Notes: a model not told the origin generated them from the sequence alone. DNA of 64,000 nt from Bacteroidales bacterium (GCA_024400455.1 JAKSMU010000003.1:62001-126000); one strand, 5' to 3'. Counted from the first letter of the stretch, positions 1 through 9,628 are shown. A program made the numbers and translations.

Positions 1-306
1 TATGCAACCTTATATGAAACATACATAAAAGAATCATCGACATCACAAAGAATAAAGTCAGGATTATCTATACATGAGGTGCCAGAAGAATTTCAAGGCT
101 TGCCAATTGAGACCTATTTGGAAGAGATTGACGGCTATATATATGCGTATAAAAATCAAGGGCTGTTCTTTTCCGTATTTTCAAAAGAAAGTTTACCGTT
201 TCAGGGTATTGAATACTATCAGTCGCAGTTGAGACTTCTTGGCATTCCCTATCCTGAGTACCCGAAGTATTTTGGTTGGTTATATAAAATTCCAAGAAAA
301 TGGTGA
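1..306 (+). CDS. Hypothetical protein, 5' end outside window
   Basis: The frame is open from base 1 to the TGA at 304-306, so this is the last ~101 codons of a longer gene. A GTG at 79 is a possible internal start, but nothing requires it. The peptide is acidic and aromatic-rich (many Tyr and Phe), with no signal peptide or membrane segment in the visible part. Its last 7 bases overlap the next gene, which suggests co-transcription. No family is recognised. Because the neighbourhood is made of RHS tips and their partners, it could be an immunity protein or the tail of a toxin; that is inference only. Confidence 0.6.
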   Translation, partial: YATLYETYIKESSTSQRIKSGLSIHEVPEEFQGLPIETYLEEIDGYIYAYKNQGLFFSVFSKESLPFQGIEYYQSQLRLLGIPYPEYPKYFGWLYKIPRKW

Positions 307-776
307 AAAAAACGATTTTGTTACTTTCATTTGCATTTATAGCTTTTAAAGTTATAGGGCAGAATGAAGATGAAATGATGATGGTTGTAGAGACCGCCCC
401 GCTTTTTGCTGGGGATTTGAATTCATTTATAGCTGAATGTATCCACTATCCCATATCCGCCTATGAAGATTCGATTGAAGGAACAGTTTATGTCGAGTTT
501 TATATTGATACGGTTGGAATCACGTTCAATCATCGTGTATTGAGGGGTGTTAGTGCTGATTTGGATGAAGAAGCATTGAGGGTCGCAAGACTTATAAGAT
601 TTGATACTCCTGCAAAACAGCGCGGAAAGCCCATAATTGCACGGTATTTTATTCCTGTGAGATTCAAAATGAATCAGGATGAAGAAACGAAGAATGTAAT
701 TAATCCTGTGCGTTTTTCTGTTAACCATCACAAACAGCGAAAGCACAAATGGAAGCAGTTTTGGAGGGAAAAGTGA
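300..776 (+). CDS. Secreted TonB C-terminal-domain protein
   Basis: 158 residues. An N-terminal signal peptide (MVKKTILLLSFAFIAF, cleavage near IGQ) is followed by a TonB C-terminal domain at about residues 35-125. The domain shows the usual run: a proline-rich approach (HYPISAYE), a GTVYVEF strand, then VLRGVSADLDEEALR and the closing PIIARYFIPVRF strand. The transmembrane anchor and Pro-rich spacer of true TonB are absent, so it is more likely a stand-alone periplasmic TonB-CTD protein, a type common in Bacteroidota, than the energy transducer. The last ~25 residues are very basic (HHKQRKHKWKQFW). The ATG at 300 overlaps the upstream gene by 7 bases; a strong hairpin follows the stop. Confidence 0.8.
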   Translation: MVKKTILLLSFAFIAFKVIGQNEDEMMMVVETAPLFAGDLNSFIAECIHYPISAYEDSIEGTVYVEFYIDTVGITFNHRVLRGVSADLDEEALRVARLIRFDTPAKQRGKPIIARYFIPVRFKMNQDEETKNVINPVRFSVNHHKQRKHKWKQFWREK

Positions 777-781
777 ATGTG

Positions 782-813
782 TTTTTCGGGGCGGCAGCCG
801 CCGCCCCGAAAAA
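782..813 (+). terminator. Perfect GC-rich hairpin, likely bidirectional terminator
   Basis: A 14-bp perfect stem (782-795 with 800-813) and AGCC loop, flanked by T5 on one side and A5 on the other, so it can stop transcription both ways. A near copy lies at 3504-3531 and a weaker relative at 2938-2965. Confidence 0.8.
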
Positions 814-960
814 CTCTTTCCTCGCAATCGCAGCGCAGCAAGGAAAACCATTTACGAAAGATTCTTGTCAGATTTATGTCCAAAGAAAAGAAAATCTTCC
901 TAATTTAGCGCATTGAAAAAGAACAATGGAAACGACATTGACATATTACCACCTCGGCTC
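782..960 (+). repeat. Hairpin-plus-leader repeat, copy A
   Basis: About 180 bp comprising the hairpin, an AT-rich leader and the first codons of an RHS tip gene. It is repeated at 3503-3670 with small differences. The leader segment starting at TTTACGAAAGATTCTTGTCA is the best conserved part. Confidence 0.8.
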
Positions 961-2260
961 GTGGACGACCATCACCGATGAAAAAGGCAACATTGAGCAG
1001 GAGTTTTCCTTCGATGCCTGGGGTAACTTCAGAAACCCGTACACTTGGACAGGTGCTAATACTACCCGCCCAATGTTTGATAGAGGCTTCACCGGCCACG
1101 AGCACCTTTTCAGCTTCGGCCTCATTAACATGAACGGCCGCATGTATGATCCTGTTATGAGCAGCTTCCTTTCCGTTGACAGTTACGTGCAAAGCCCCGA
1201 CAACTCACAGAACTTCAACAGGTATGCCTATTGCTTGAATAATCCGCTGAAATATACGGATCCGAGCGGGGAATTCCTGACTTGGAGCATTGGAACGGGA
1301 GGATTTAGTGTTGGATTAAATTTCACTCCAACTGGCGTTCCTTTAGGATTCGGCATCAATGTTGGTTGGGCCAATGGAGGTTCGGTTGGATTATATGGTG
1401 AGTGTGCATATCGAGTGGGGGGAACGGGGTTAGGTGTAGGTGGAGGCTATCAAGCGAGTTTGGACTATCATTTTGCAACGCAAAGTTCGACCATTACTCT
1501 TACTCGCTTCGGATTCGCCTCATACGGCTGCTTTTCGGCAGGCGGCTCCGAGAGCATTTCATACGATTTGTCCAGCGGGACAAGAAGCTATTGCTGGGGA
1601 GTAAACGCTGGCATAGGCTTCGGAAGAAGCGATGGCAACTTAGGCGGCGGCCTTTCGGTAGGCTATGGCTCGGGAGGCTGGAGCTTCGGCGCAAACGGGT
1701 ATTATAACAAGATGCAAATGCCATATACTATTGATAATGGAGAAACGGTCTCCGTCGTTAAAGAGAGAATTCCTGCAAGAAAGCAATTGTATAAAGACGA
1801 TTGTCTAACAACGGTACTCTGTTGGATTGAAGATACAGGGTTCGGAAATGAACATCTTGGTGATAATGAAATTGCTAATGAAATGATTCATGGTGTTGGG
1901 GATGACGATGGCAATTACTTTTATGGAAGTTGTAATAAATATAATGCAAAAAAGCAATATGTTAAATCAGAGCATTTTTCACAAGGTAAAATTTCTGAAA
2001 ATGTAGTAAAGGATATGTATAATTGTATCAGTGATGGCGGTCGTGTTGTAATAGGCTTTGATAAAAGCCAAGGATATGAAAGACATTCGGTTGGTGTGGA
2101 AAGTATGACTCCGATAGTAGAAGTGAATAAGTGGGGCAAAAAGACAGACAATTATAGAATTGTTATTATGGATCCTTGTGGAGGCTATAGAACGATTGAT
2201 AGATTTCAAGTTCAATCGGCTTTGAACCTTGCAACTTTTAGATATTTACCTGTTTATTAA
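926..2260 (+). CDS. RHS core fragment with papain/C39-like C-terminal toxin domain
   Basis: 444 residues. Residues 1-115 are the C-terminal RHS-associated core (GSWTTITDEKG, SFDAWGN, FDRGFTGHEH, MNGRMYDPVMSSFLSVD, NRYAYCLNNPLKYTDPSGE). Residues 120-262 form a glycine/aromatic-rich region of repeated short strands. Residues 275-444 look like a papain-fold (C39-like) cysteine peptidase or amidase: Cys293 in DDCLTTVL, His387 in ERHSVGV and Asp416 in IMDPCGG occur in the expected C-H-D order. The thousands of residues that form the N-terminal shell of a complete RHS protein are missing, so this is an orphan tip cassette. No signal peptide is visible. The toxin role is inferred from RHS architecture; the fold assignment rests on motif order only. 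The next gene, 7 bp downstream, is the likely immunity gene. Confidence 0.75.
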   Translation: METTLTYYHLGSWTTITDEKGNIEQEFSFDAWGNFRNPYTWTGANTTRPMFDRGFTGHEHLFSFGLINMNGRMYDPVMSSFLSVDSYVQSPDNSQNFNRYAYCLNNPLKYTDPSGEFLTWSIGTGGFSVGLNFTPTGVPLGFGINVGWANGGSVGLYGECAYRVGGTGLGVGGGYQASLDYHFATQSSTITLTRFGFASYGCFSAGGSESISYDLSSGTRSYCWGVNAGIGFGRSDGNLGGGLSVGYGSGGWSFGANGYYNKMQMPYTIDNGETVSVVKERIPARKQLYKDDCLTTVLCWIEDTGFGNEHLGDNEIANEMIHGVGDDDGNYFYGSCNKYNAKKQYVKSEHFSQGKISENVVKDMYNCISDGGRVVIGFDKSQGYERHSVGVESMTPIVEVNKWGKKTDNYRIVIMDPCGGYRTIDRFQVQSALNLATFRYLPVY

Positions 2261-2267
2261 TTGAATC

Positions 2268-2927
2268 ATGAAGAAAAACATATTATTATTCATTGCATTC
2301 TTTGCGGTACTATCATCGGCTTTTTCCCAAGAACCGAGCAGGAAAATAGCAGTAAAAGATATTGAACGGATTAATGCTTTCGTTATACGGCAGTATAAAA
2401 AAAACGCAAAAAAGCCAGTACAAGAAGATTCTGCAAAAATAATCCATACTTTTATCGTGGATTATTCGGAATTTGCAAGTTTGACAAAGAATCATTTTGA
2501 AAACGGGCAATTTCTGAGGTATATATCTCCTACCTATCGCAAGAAGGGCAGGAAGCAGTTATTGTGCACCGAGACTATTATTGTTGGCTCGGATAGGGAA
2601 AACATTGGGTATCTTGCAGAAGAGAAATTCAGTATGATGAAATCAGATTGGATTCTTGGCATTGCAAAGGCTGTGATTGAGCATGAAATTGAGTATCTGT
2701 ATCAACTTGAAGGAATGGGAGGCACTTTCCGTGTTGGAATTGACTCACAGAATCAAGTTTACATAATTGAAGAATACTGCGATAACGTAAATAACACAAA
2801 TTGTGTAGACTCATGGCTGATTCAGGACTTCCCTGACGAAGACTGGCCTCGCGTGTTTCCAAATGCTTATTCGCGTGTAGGAATTGACATTTTCAACACA
2901 AAGATGTACAAGGCCAGGTTTCCTTAA
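2268..2927 (+). CDS. Secreted protein, putative immunity partner of the RHS tip
   Basis: 219 residues beginning with a clear signal peptide (MKKNILLFIAFFAVLSSAFSQ). The mature part is soluble, mixed alpha/beta in composition, with no family I recognise. It starts 7 bp after the RHS tip gene and ends before a GC-rich hairpin, which is the usual place for an immunity gene. The export signal would put it in the periplasm, which would fit a partner that attacks a periplasmic target such as peptidoglycan cross-links. That assignment is inference from position and signal peptide only. Confidence 0.6.
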   Translation: MKKNILLFIAFFAVLSSAFSQEPSRKIAVKDIERINAFVIRQYKKNAKKPVQEDSAKIIHTFIVDYSEFASLTKNHFENGQFLRYISPTYRKKGRKQLLCTETIIVGSDRENIGYLAEEKFSMMKSDWILGIAKAVIEHEIEYLYQLEGMGGTFRVGIDSQNQVYIIEEYCDNVNNTNCVDSWLIQDFPDEDWPRVFPNAYSRVGIDIFNTKMYKARFP

Positions 2928-2937
2928 CAAACAATTT

Positions 2938-2965
2938 TTTTTGGGTGGCGACTGCCGCCCTAAAA
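2938..2965 (+). terminator. GC-rich hairpin terminator
   Basis: GGGTGGC and GCCGCCC (one G-T pair) around a GACT loop, with a T-run before and A-run after. It resembles the hairpins at 782 and 3504 in sequence. Confidence 0.55.
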
Positions 2966-3005
2966 CCTCTCAAACAACTATTCACCAACAAAAACACACA
3001 GCAAA

Positions 3006-3497
3006 ATGAAGAAATTAGCATTATTGGCAGCCTTGCTGCTATCGTTTTCAAGCGTTTGGGCGCAAGATTCTGACAATACTATGGAAGTCAGGAAGAATGT
3101 TACAACTTATAGCATTACAAGAAATGGACGTGAACTCAGCGCAAAGGACATTAAGTACATTGTTGCACAAGATCCGGAAGCGTTTTACATAGCGAAAAAG
3201 GCAAGCAACAGAAAAACTACTGCTCGTGCTATGGCTATCCCAGGCGCAGTACTGATGGCAGGAGGTGTCGTAGGCTTGCTAAGTGATAATGTCAATTCGA
3301 GTTTTGTTTCTGTTTCCTTGGTTTCGGGATTGGCATTGTGTGTAGGCAGCATTCCATTTGCCTATAATGCAAAAAAGCAAGCTGCAAAAGCGGTCAACAT
3401 CTACAACGAGAACCTGAAATCGACATCCTATTGGGATAATGCCGAATTGAATTTTGGCTTCACGGGAAACGGCATTGGCCTGACCTTGAGTTTTTGA
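3006..3497 (+). CDS. Hypothetical exported membrane-associated protein
   Basis: 163 residues. A signal peptide (MKKLALLAALLLSFSSVWAQ) is followed by a polar stretch to about residue 75. Two hydrophobic, glycine-rich segments come next (AIPGAVLMAGGVVGLLSD near 80-97 and a second near 103-122), then a polar tail ending NGIGLTLSF, like the last strand of a barrel protein. No family recognised. It lies alone between two hairpins of the same sequence family, in the same module style as the RHS cassette before it. It could be an unpaired immunity gene or a small envelope protein. Confidence 0.6.
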   Translation: MKKLALLAALLLSFSSVWAQDSDNTMEVRKNVTTYSITRNGRELSAKDIKYIVAQDPEAFYIAKKASNRKTTARAMAIPGAVLMAGGVVGLLSDNVNSSFVSVSLVSGLALCVGSIPFAYNAKKQAAKAVNIYNENLKSTSYWDNAELNFGFTGNGIGLTLSF

Positions 3498-3502
3498 TTA
3501 TG

Positions 3503-3670
3503 TTTTCGGGGCGGCAGCCGCCGCCCCGAAACCTTTCCCCAGCGAAGCGCAGCAGGAAAACCCATTTACGAAAGATTCTTGTCAGATTTATGTCCAAAGA
3601 AAAGAAAAACTTACTAATTTAGCGCATCGAAAAAGAACAATGGAAACGACATTGGCATATTATCATCTCG
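3503..3670 (+). repeat. Hairpin-plus-leader repeat, copy B
   Basis: Second copy of the 782-960 unit. The stem is 3504-3515 with 3520-3531, followed by the same leader and the same ATG context (a METTLAYYHLGSW reading frame). It marks a duplicated cassette boundary. Confidence 0.8.
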
Positions 3671-3750
3671 GCAGCTGGACGGCAATTGCCGATGCCTACG
3701 GCAACATTGAGCAGGAGCTTTCGTTTGATGCTTGGGGCAACATCGTATAG
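3640..3750 (+). pseudogene. Truncated RHS core start (36 codons)
   Basis: ATG at 3640, TAG at 3748-3750. The peptide METTLAYYHLGSWTAIADAY and the following DAWGN motif match the first 35 residues of the RHS tip at 926, then stop abruptly after DAWGNIV. The leader upstream is also duplicated. It looks like a cassette whose body has been deleted, leaving the shared recombination region. Confidence 0.75.
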
Positions 3751-3769
3751 GTGGATAGGCACGAACAAC

Positions 3770-3799
3770 AAAAGGCTGTCCGTTTGGGCAGCCTTTTTT
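3770..3799. terminator. Bidirectional terminator between RHS remnant and folA
   Basis: AAAGGCTGTCC and GGGCAGCCTTT (one G-T pair) around a GTTT loop, then T6 on the plus strand; A-rich on the other side. It serves the convergent folA on the minus strand. Confidence 0.75.
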
Positions 3800-3825
3800 G
3801 TTGGTCTATAAAATGTAATGTGTCG

Positions 3826-4323
3826 TTATTCCGTCTTGCGTTCCCATTCCTCGAAACGGTAGATGAAATCGGCCTGTTCGTCATTGTCGATGACTTCCAT
3901 GTCAAGCAGGTTCCATTCGTCGAAATTGATGTATGGGAAATAGGTGTCGGCTTCGAAAGACTTCTCAAGGCGCGTCAGATAAAGCTTGTCGGCAATAGGG
4001 AGGAACTGTGCATAAATCAGTCCACCGCCGATGACGAAGACTTCTTCCTCGGTTTCCACTAATTTCATGGCATCGGGAATGGATGGCGCCAGTTCGAACC
4101 CTTCGGGTGCTTCGTCGAGTCGCGTTGAGATGATGATGTTACGGCGGTTGGGCAATGGCTTGTGATTGCGCAACGAAAGGTAAGTCTTGTAGCCCATGAT
4201 GACCGTATGTCCCGTGGTGATTTGCTTGAAATGCTTCAAGTCGTTTGAAAGATGCCAAATCAGATCGCCGTTTTTCCCAATGGCACGGTTCTCGGCTAAT
4301 GCTACTATTATTGATATTTTCAT
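3826..4323 (-). CDS. folA: Dihydrofolate reductase
   Basis: 165 residues, normal family length. It reduces dihydrofolate to tetrahydrofolate with NADPH, in the cytoplasm. Family marks in order: MKISIIVALAENRAIGKNGD, the substrate loop WHLSNDLKHFK, the NADPH segment VIMGYKTYLSL, PLPNRRNIIIS and the glycine-rich VFVIGGGLIYAQF. It is the last gene of a minus-strand set with thyA and a nucleoside transporter. Thymidylate synthase produces the dihydrofolate that this enzyme recycles, so the order makes metabolic sense. An inverted-repeat spacer of about 100 bp separates it from thyA. Confidence 0.95.
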   Translation of the reverse strand: MKISIIVALAENRAIGKNGDLIWHLSNDLKHFKQITTGHTVIMGYKTYLSLRNHKPLPNRRNIIISTRLDEAPEGFELAPSIPDAMKLVETEEEVFVIGGGLIYAQFLPIADKLYLTRLEKSFEADTYFPYINFDEWNLLDMEVIDNDEQADFIYRFEEWERKTE

Positions 4324-4330
4324 TTTTTCA

Positions 4331-4403
4331 TCGGTTTTCGATTTTCAGTTTTCGGTTTTCAGCCAACAATAAACTGATAACTGAAAACCGACAACCGAAA
4401 ACC
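4331..4403. repeat. AT-rich inverted repeat between thyA and folA
   Basis: Several copies of a TTTTCGGTTTTCAG-like word. An exact 11-bp inverted pair lies at 4352-4362 and 4381-4391, with weaker outer pairing. It may form a transcript hairpin that tunes folA expression below thyA; there is no U-run typical of a terminator. Confidence 0.6.
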
Positions 4404-4430
4404 ATTAATTAATAGGTATAAATTCAAATC

Positions 4431-5258
4431 CTACACACTAACCTCTCCTTTGATGGCCGGATAAGGATTGTAATTCTCAAGGGTGAAATCTTCGTATTTG
4501 AAGGCAAAGATGTCCTTGATTTCCGGATTGAGTTTCATGGTCGGCAGCGGACGCGGTTCACGCGAAAGTTGCGTCTTCACCTGCTCAATCAGGTTGTTGT
4601 AGATGTGGACATCGCCGAAGGTGTGGACAAAATCGCCAGGCTGCAAGCCACAGACCTGTGCCACCATCATCGTCAGCAGGGCGTAGGATGCAATGTTGAA
4701 CGGCACGCCTAAAAACACATCGGCACTGCGCTGGTAGAGTTGGCAGGACAGTTTTCCGTCGGCCACATAGAATTGGAAAAATGCATGGCAGGGTGGAAGT
4801 GCGGCTTTTCCGGCTGCAACGTTGGCAGAGAAGTCTTTTTCATGTTCGTCTGGTAAAACCGATGGATTCCATGCCGTTACAATGTGGCGGCGGCTGTTCG
4901 GATTGTTCTTGATGCTTTCAATCACTTCCATTATCTGGTCGATGCCTTCATTGTTCCAGTTGCGCCATTGGGCACCGTAAACGGGACCAAGGTCACCATT
5001 AGGGTCGGCCCATTCGTCCCAGATGCTCACTTTGTTGTCGTGCAGATATTTGATGTTCGTGTCGCCACTCAGAAGCCACAGCAGTTCATGAATAATGGAT
5101 TTCAGATGGACTTTCTTTGTGGTCACAAGCGGAAATCCTTCTTGAAGGTTGAAACGCATCTGGTAGCCGAACACGCTGATGGTGCCGGTTCCCGTGCGGT
5201 CGCCTTTCTGAACGCCGTGGTCAAGGATGTATTGCAGCAGGTCGAGGTATTGCTTCAT
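4431..5258 (-). CDS. thyA: Thymidylate synthase
   Basis: 275 residues. It converts dUMP and methylene-tetrahydrofolate into dTMP and dihydrofolate. It carries the N-terminal DRTGTGT loop, the catalytic Cys in [12 protein letters not shown] (about residue 156), the dUMP-binding [20 protein letters not shown] block and the closing [13 protein letters not shown]. Its ATG overlaps the stop of the upstream transporter gene (ATGA), which indicates tight translational coupling. Confidence 0.97.
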   Translation of the reverse strand: MKQYLDLLQYILDHGVQKGDRTGTGTISVFGYQMRFNLQEGFPLVTTKKVHLKSIIHELLWLLSGDTNIKYLHDNKVSIWDEWADPNGDLGPVYGAQWRNWNNEGIDQIMEVIESIKNNPNSRRHIVTAWNPSVLPDEHEKDFSANVAAGKAALPPCHAFFQFYVADGKLSCQLYQRSADVFLGVPFNIASYALLTMMVAQVCGLQPGDFVHTFGDVHIYNNLIEQVKTQLSREPRPLPTMKLNPEIKDIFAFKYEDFTLENYNPYPAIKGEVSV

Positions 5259-6559
5259 TTTTCTGCCTCTGGATTATGCTTGTATTTAAACACAATGGCA
5301 AATGTAACAGCAACCACCAAAGCAAATGCTGCAAAGATATACCACACGGTCGACCAAGAATTGGCTGCATTGCCAACTGTATAGCCAATGCCATCAACTT
5401 CCTGGTAATGTGTGAAAGCGTTCACGATGGCTTGTGCACTCAGTGTGCCGATGGTGGCACCAAAACCGTTGGTCATCATCATGAACACGCCTTGTGCGCT
5501 GCTACGGATGTTTTCGTCAGTTTCTTTTTCAACGAAAAGCGAGCCGCTGATATTGAAGAAATCGAAAGCGACACCGTAAACGATGCAGGAAAGGATGAGC
5601 AGCCAAACGCCGCTGCCTGTGTTGCCTAATCCGAAGAATCCGAAACGCAGCACCCATGCGAACATGGCGATCAGCATGACTTTTTTGATGCCGAATTTGC
5701 GCAGGAAGAAAGGAATCAAGAGAATGCAAAGCGTCTCTGACAGTTGCGAGAGGGAGATGAGCAGGTTAGCGTTTTTGGTGAAGAACAGATTCTGGAAATC
5801 AGGATTGGCAGCGAAACTCGAAATAAAAGGATTTGCGTAACCATTGGTGATTTGTAGCGAAACGCCAAGCAGCATCGAGAAAATGAAAAAGAGGCACATC
5901 TTCTTGTCCTTGAACAAATTGAAAGCGCGAAGCCCCATTGCATCGACAAACGAAGTCTTGCCTTGGTTGCGGTTGACAGGGCAAGTCGGCAAAGTGAATG
6001 CATAAACGGCAAGAATTATGCCCCAAATGGCACTGACAAAGAATTGATTGTAAGTCATTTGGAACGAAACGCCGTTTGCCTTGATGAAGTTCACGAGCAG
6101 CATTGAGATAATGAAACCGATTGTGCCGAACACGCGGATAGGAGGGAAGGCCTTAACAGTGTCGAGACCAGCCTGTGTGAGCGCCGTGAAACTGACGGAG
6201 TTGCCCAATGCGATAGTCGGCATATAAAAAGCAACGCTAATGGTGTATGGAATGAAAAGCTGTGCAAATGTGACATCTTTGCCGTAAGTCATTCCAATGT
6301 AACCCGTGATGGCCATGCAGATGGCGGCAATGCCGTGGCAGATGCCTAAGAGTCTGTTGGCAGGGATGCGCTTGTCGGCCACAATGCCCATAAGTGCAGG
6401 CATGAACAAGCTGACGATTCCTTGAATAGAGTAGAACCATCCGATTTTTGCGCCTAAGCCGGCGTTGGCAAGATAACTTCCCATGGAAGTCAGGTAAGCT
6501 CCCCATACAGCAAAGATGAGGAAATTCATCACGATTAAACGAAACTTGATTGCTTTCAT
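5255..6559 (-). CDS. NupG-like nucleoside:H+ symporter (MFS)
   Basis: 434 residues with about 12 membrane segments. The N-terminus ([24 protein letters not shown]) and the [24 protein letters not shown] block are characteristic of the nucleoside:H+ symporter family of the major facilitator superfamily. It probably imports nucleosides across the inner membrane, which would feed pyrimidine salvage beside thyA. The 4-base overlap with thyA supports a shared transcript. Which nucleosides it carries cannot be read from the sequence. Confidence 0.88.
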   Translation of the reverse strand: MKAIKFRLIVMNFLIFAVWGAYLTSMGSYLANAGLGAKIGWFYSIQGIVSLFMPALMGIVADKRIPANRLLGICHGIAAICMAITGYIGMTYGKDVTFAQLFIPYTISVAFYMPTIALGNSVSFTALTQAGLDTVKAFPPIRVFGTIGFIISMLLVNFIKANGVSFQMTYNQFFVSAIWGIILAVYAFTLPTCPVNRNQGKTSFVDAMGLRAFNLFKDKKMCLFFIFSMLLGVSLQITNGYANPFISSFAANPDFQNLFFTKNANLLISLSQLSETLCILLIPFFLRKFGIKKVMLIAMFAWVLRFGFFGLGNTGSGVWLLILSCIVYGVAFDFFNISGSLFVEKETDENIRSSAQGVFMMMTNGFGATIGTLSAQAIVNAFTHYQEVDGIGYTVGNAANSWSTVWYIFAAFALVVAVTFAIVFKYKHNPEAEK

Positions 6560-6610
6560 GTGTTTGTATGATTTAAAATTTAATATTCGAGGATGTAAAA
6601 TTAAGAGTAC

Positions 6611-7198
6611 TCATTTTCTGCTGTTTAACTCGTCTCTGATTTGCGCAGCTTTCTCGTAGTCTTCGTCTTCGATGGCGGTTTGAAGCAAATCCTCCAGTTC
6701 CGCTTCGCTCAATTGCTGCAAGGATTCTTCAGCATTAATACTAGGTGTGTCTTCGGTTTCCTCTTTATTGTCCATAACCTGGTTTTCATCGTCCATGATG
6801 ATGCCGGCTTCGTCCATGACTGTTTCATAAGCGAAAATCGGGCAACCGTAACGCACAGCCAAGGCGATGGCATCGGAAGGACGCGCATCAATCATGCTGA
6901 GTTCGCCGAGATGTTCGCAGACCAGAACGGCATAAAACACGCCTTCGCGGAACCGGTTGATGACGACTTCTTTCAAATGAATGTTGAAATTGTTGGCAAA
7001 ATTCAGAAAAAGATCGTGGGTGAGGGGACGGCTGTTTTTCTGGCGCTCAATGCCCATGGCAATGCTTTGCGCCTCGTTGCCACCAATGACAATGGGAAGC
7101 CGCCGTTGCGAGTTTTTGTCGCCCATAATGAGGACGTAAGCTCCCGTCTGCGACTCACTGTAGGACATGCCGATGATTTCCAATGCTACCTTGTTCAT
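6611..7198 (-). CDS. Bifunctional nuclease (DUF151) domain protein with UvrB/UvrC motif
   Basis: 195 residues from the ATG at 7198. Residues ~1-125 are a DUF151/BFN domain (MNKVALEIIGMSYSESQTGA, RRLPIVIGGNEAQSIAM, SMIDARPSDAIALAVRYG). After an acidic linker, the last ~35 residues form a UvrB/UvrC motif helix pair (LEDLLQTAIEDEDYEKAAQI). This two-part design is typical in Bacteroidota. The frame is open further upstream (ATGs at 7273 and 7336), but family members begin at MNK, and 7336 lies only 14 bp from the divergent hppA promoter. Function in vivo is uncertain: a nuclease or regulatory role is known only for plant relatives. Confidence 0.88.
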   Translation of the reverse strand: MNKVALEIIGMSYSESQTGAYVLIMGDKNSQRRLPIVIGGNEAQSIAMGIERQKNSRPLTHDLFLNFANNFNIHLKEVVINRFREGVFYAVLVCEHLGELSMIDARPSDAIALAVRYGCPIFAYETVMDEAGIIMDDENQVMDNKEETEDTPSINAEESLQQLSEAELEDLLQTAIEDEDYEKAAQIRDELNSRK

Positions 7199-7349
7199 TT
7201 GCGAAAATTGTTGCGTTTTAGCGTTTGCTTCAAAAGAAAACCTTCTTCCTTCAATCGTCAAAAATACGGACATTTTTCGGATTAGCAAAAAAAAGTTGCT
7301 TTTTAGAGCATTTCTGAAAAAAAGATAAATAATCAATAATGTAAAACAC

Positions 7350-7357
7350 TATATTTG
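7350..7357 (+). promoter_or_regulatory. -7 box of hppA
   Basis: TATATTTG matches the Bacteroidota TAnnTTTG box, 51 bp before the hppA ATG. No clear -33 element. Confidence 0.65.
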
Positions 7358-7408
7358 TACGCTTTTTTGACAAGAAATCAATCAAAGTTTAATTAAAATA
7401 ACACATTT

Positions 7409-9628
7409 ATGACAAATGCTATTGTTTACTGCGTATTGGTGGCGTCTATTCTGGCGCTGACATTCGCGTTCATCTTCTACAAGCAAATGATGAAGGAAGA
7501 TGAAGGAACTGATTTGATGAAGAAAATTGCAGCCCATGTCCGCAAAGGCGCTATGGCCTACCTGAAGCAACAGTATAAGGTGGTTATTATCGTTTTCGTG
7601 GTTCTGGCTCTCATTTTCTTCGTGATGTCGCTCTTCGATTTGCAGAATGGCATCGTGTGGTTTGCTTTCCTTACCGGTGGTTTCTTCTCCGGTTTGGCTG
7701 GCTTCTTTGGGATGAAAACGGCTACCTACGCTTCGGCTCGTACGGCCAATGCCGCCCGTAAGTCGCTGAATAGCGGTCTGCAGGTTGCTTTCCGTTCGGG
7801 TGCCGTCATGGGTCTTGTGGTCGTTGGTCTCGCCCTTCTGGACGTTTCCGTTTGGTTCCTCGTGCTGAATGGCACCAATCTTTTGGCTGCTGTCGGCGCT
7901 GAAGCCAACCTGATTACCATCACCACCACCATGCTGACCTTCGGTATGGGTGCTTCCACTCAGGCTTTGTTTGCCCGTGTGGGTGGCGGTATCTACACCA
8001 AGGCTGCTGACGTCGGTGCCGACCTCGTCGGTAAAACCGAGTACAACATTCCTGAAGACGACCCACGCAACCCAGCCACTATCGCCGATAACGTCGGTGA
8101 TAACGTCGGTGACGTTGCTGGCATGGGTGCTGACCTTTACGAATCATACGCTGGTTCCATCCTGGCTACCATGGCTTTAGGTGCTGCCGCTTTCGCTACA
8201 TCAGCCGTTGAAGGCATGCAGATGAAAGCCGTTTTGGCTCCTATGCTCATTGCTGCAGTGGGTGTCGTACTTTCCATTATCGGCATTTTCTTAGTCAAGA
8301 CAAAGGAAAACGCTGGCATGAAACAGTTGCTTGGCGCTTTGAGCCGCGGCACGAATACGGCTGCAATCCTTATTGCAGTTGCTACATTCGGCATTTTCGC
8401 TTGGCTGTTCGGTACCGAAAGCAACCAATGGTGGCAGATTTCCATGTCAGTGGTCGTTGGTCTTGTGGCTGGTGTCATCATTGGCAAGTCAACTGAATAC
8501 TATACTTCGCAAACTTACAAGCCAACGCAAAAAGTGGCTGAAAGTTCAAAGACAGGCCCTGCTACCGTAATCATTTCTGGTCTAGGTCTCGGCATGCTTT
8601 CTACGGCTATTCCAGTCGTCACTGTTGGCGTCGCCATCGTGCTTGCTTTCTTGTGCGCTAATGGTTTCCACATTGCATTTACGGCAGAAAACCTTTCGTT
8701 AGGTTTATATGGCATCGGCATCGCTGCTGTCGGTATGCTTTCAACCTTGGGCATCACTCTGGCTACCGATGCTTACGGTCCAATCGCCGACAACGCTGGC
8801 GGTAACGCCGAAATGAGCGGTCTTGAACCAGAAGTGCGTCAGCGCACTGATGCTTTGGATGCTCTCGGCAATACGACTGCTGCTACAGGTAAGGGTTTCG
8901 CCATCGGTTCGGCTGCTTTGACGGCTCTGGCTCTGTTAGCTTCATACGTTGAAGAAATCAAGATCGCTTTGGTGCGCGTTGGTGAAACGACACTTCAAAT
9001 CGGTGAAGATTTCGTCGATACCGCATCAGCTACCTTAGTCGATTTCATGAATTATTATAATGTGAACCTGATGAACCCAATCGTTTTGGTTGGTGTGTTC
9101 ATTGGCGCCATGATGGCTTTCGTTTTCTGCGGCCTGACCATGAATGCCGTTGGCCGTGCTGCCCAAAAGATGGTTGAAGAAGTGCGTCGTCAGTTCAGCA
9201 CCATCAAGGGTATCCTTGAAGGCAAGGCTGAACCTGACTACGAGCGTTGCGTGGCCATTTCCACTAAGGGTGCTCAGCACGAAATGCTGCTGCCTTCAAT
9301 CCTTGCTATCGTCGTTCCTATTGCCACAGGTCTTATCCTCGGCGTGGCTGGCGTGCTTGGCCTTTTGATTGGCGGTCTGTCGGCCGGTTTCGTTCTGGCA
9401 GTCTTCATGGCTAACTCGGGCGGTGCTTGGGACAATGCCAAGAAGTATGTCGAAGAAGGCAATTTCGGCGGCAAAGGCTCCGATTGCCACAAGGCAACCG
9501 TGGTCGGTGACACCGTTGGTGACCCATTCAAAGACACATCAGGTCCTTCACTGAACATCCTTATCAAACTGATGAGCATGGTCTCCATCGTTATGGCTGG
9601 CTTGACCGTAAGCTGTCACTTGCTGTAA
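7409..9628 (+). CDS. hppA: K+-dependent membrane-bound pyrophosphatase (Na+ and/or H+ pump)
   Basis: 739 residues with roughly 16 membrane segments. It couples pyrophosphate hydrolysis to cation export across the inner membrane. The substrate site is clear near residues 195-245 ([20 protein letters not shown], then [21 protein letters not shown]), and a second acidic cluster is near the C-terminus ([21 protein letters not shown]). The alanine in [10 protein letters not shown] (about residue 486), where K+-independent enzymes have lysine, marks the K+-dependent class. Relatives in Bacteroides pump Na+ and H+, so Na+ transport is likely but not proven here. It is monocistronic, with its own -7 box and terminator. 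Confidence 0.95.
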   Translation: MTNAIVYCVLVASILALTFAFIFYKQMMKEDEGTDLMKKIAAHVRKGAMAYLKQQYKVVIIVFVVLALIFFVMSLFDLQNGIVWFAFLTGGFFSGLAGFFGMKTATYASARTANAARKSLNSGLQVAFRSGAVMGLVVVGLALLDVSVWFLVLNGTNLLAAVGAEANLITITTTMLTFGMGASTQALFARVGGGIYTKAADVGADLVGKTEYNIPEDDPRNPATIADNVGDNVGDVAGMGADLYESYAGSILATMALGAAAFATSAVEGMQMKAVLAPMLIAAVGVVLSIIGIFLVKTKENAGMKQLLGALSRGTNTAAILIAVATFGIFAWLFGTESNQWWQISMSVVVGLVAGVIIGKSTEYYTSQTYKPTQKVAESSKTGPATVIISGLGLGMLSTAIPVVTVGVAIVLAFLCANGFHIAFTAENLSLGLYGIGIAAVGMLSTLGITLATDAYGPIADNAGGNAEMSGLEPEVRQRTDALDALGNTTAATGKGFAIGSAALTALALLASYVEEIKIALVRVGETTLQIGEDFVDTASATLVDFMNYYNVNLMNPIVLVGVFIGAMMAFVFCGLTMNAVGRAAQKMVEEVRRQFSTIKGILEGKAEPDYERCVAISTKGAQHEMLLPSILAIVVPIATGLILGVAGVLGLLIGGLSAGFVLAVFMANSGGAWDNAKKYVEEGNFGGKGSDCHKATVVGDTVGDPFKDTSGPSLNILIKLMSMVSIVMAGLTVSCHLL

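Noticed and set aside
782..3750. Integron-like cassette array
   Set aside because: Hairpins bound the modules, but no integrase, attI or attC consensus was seen; the hairpins work as terminators.
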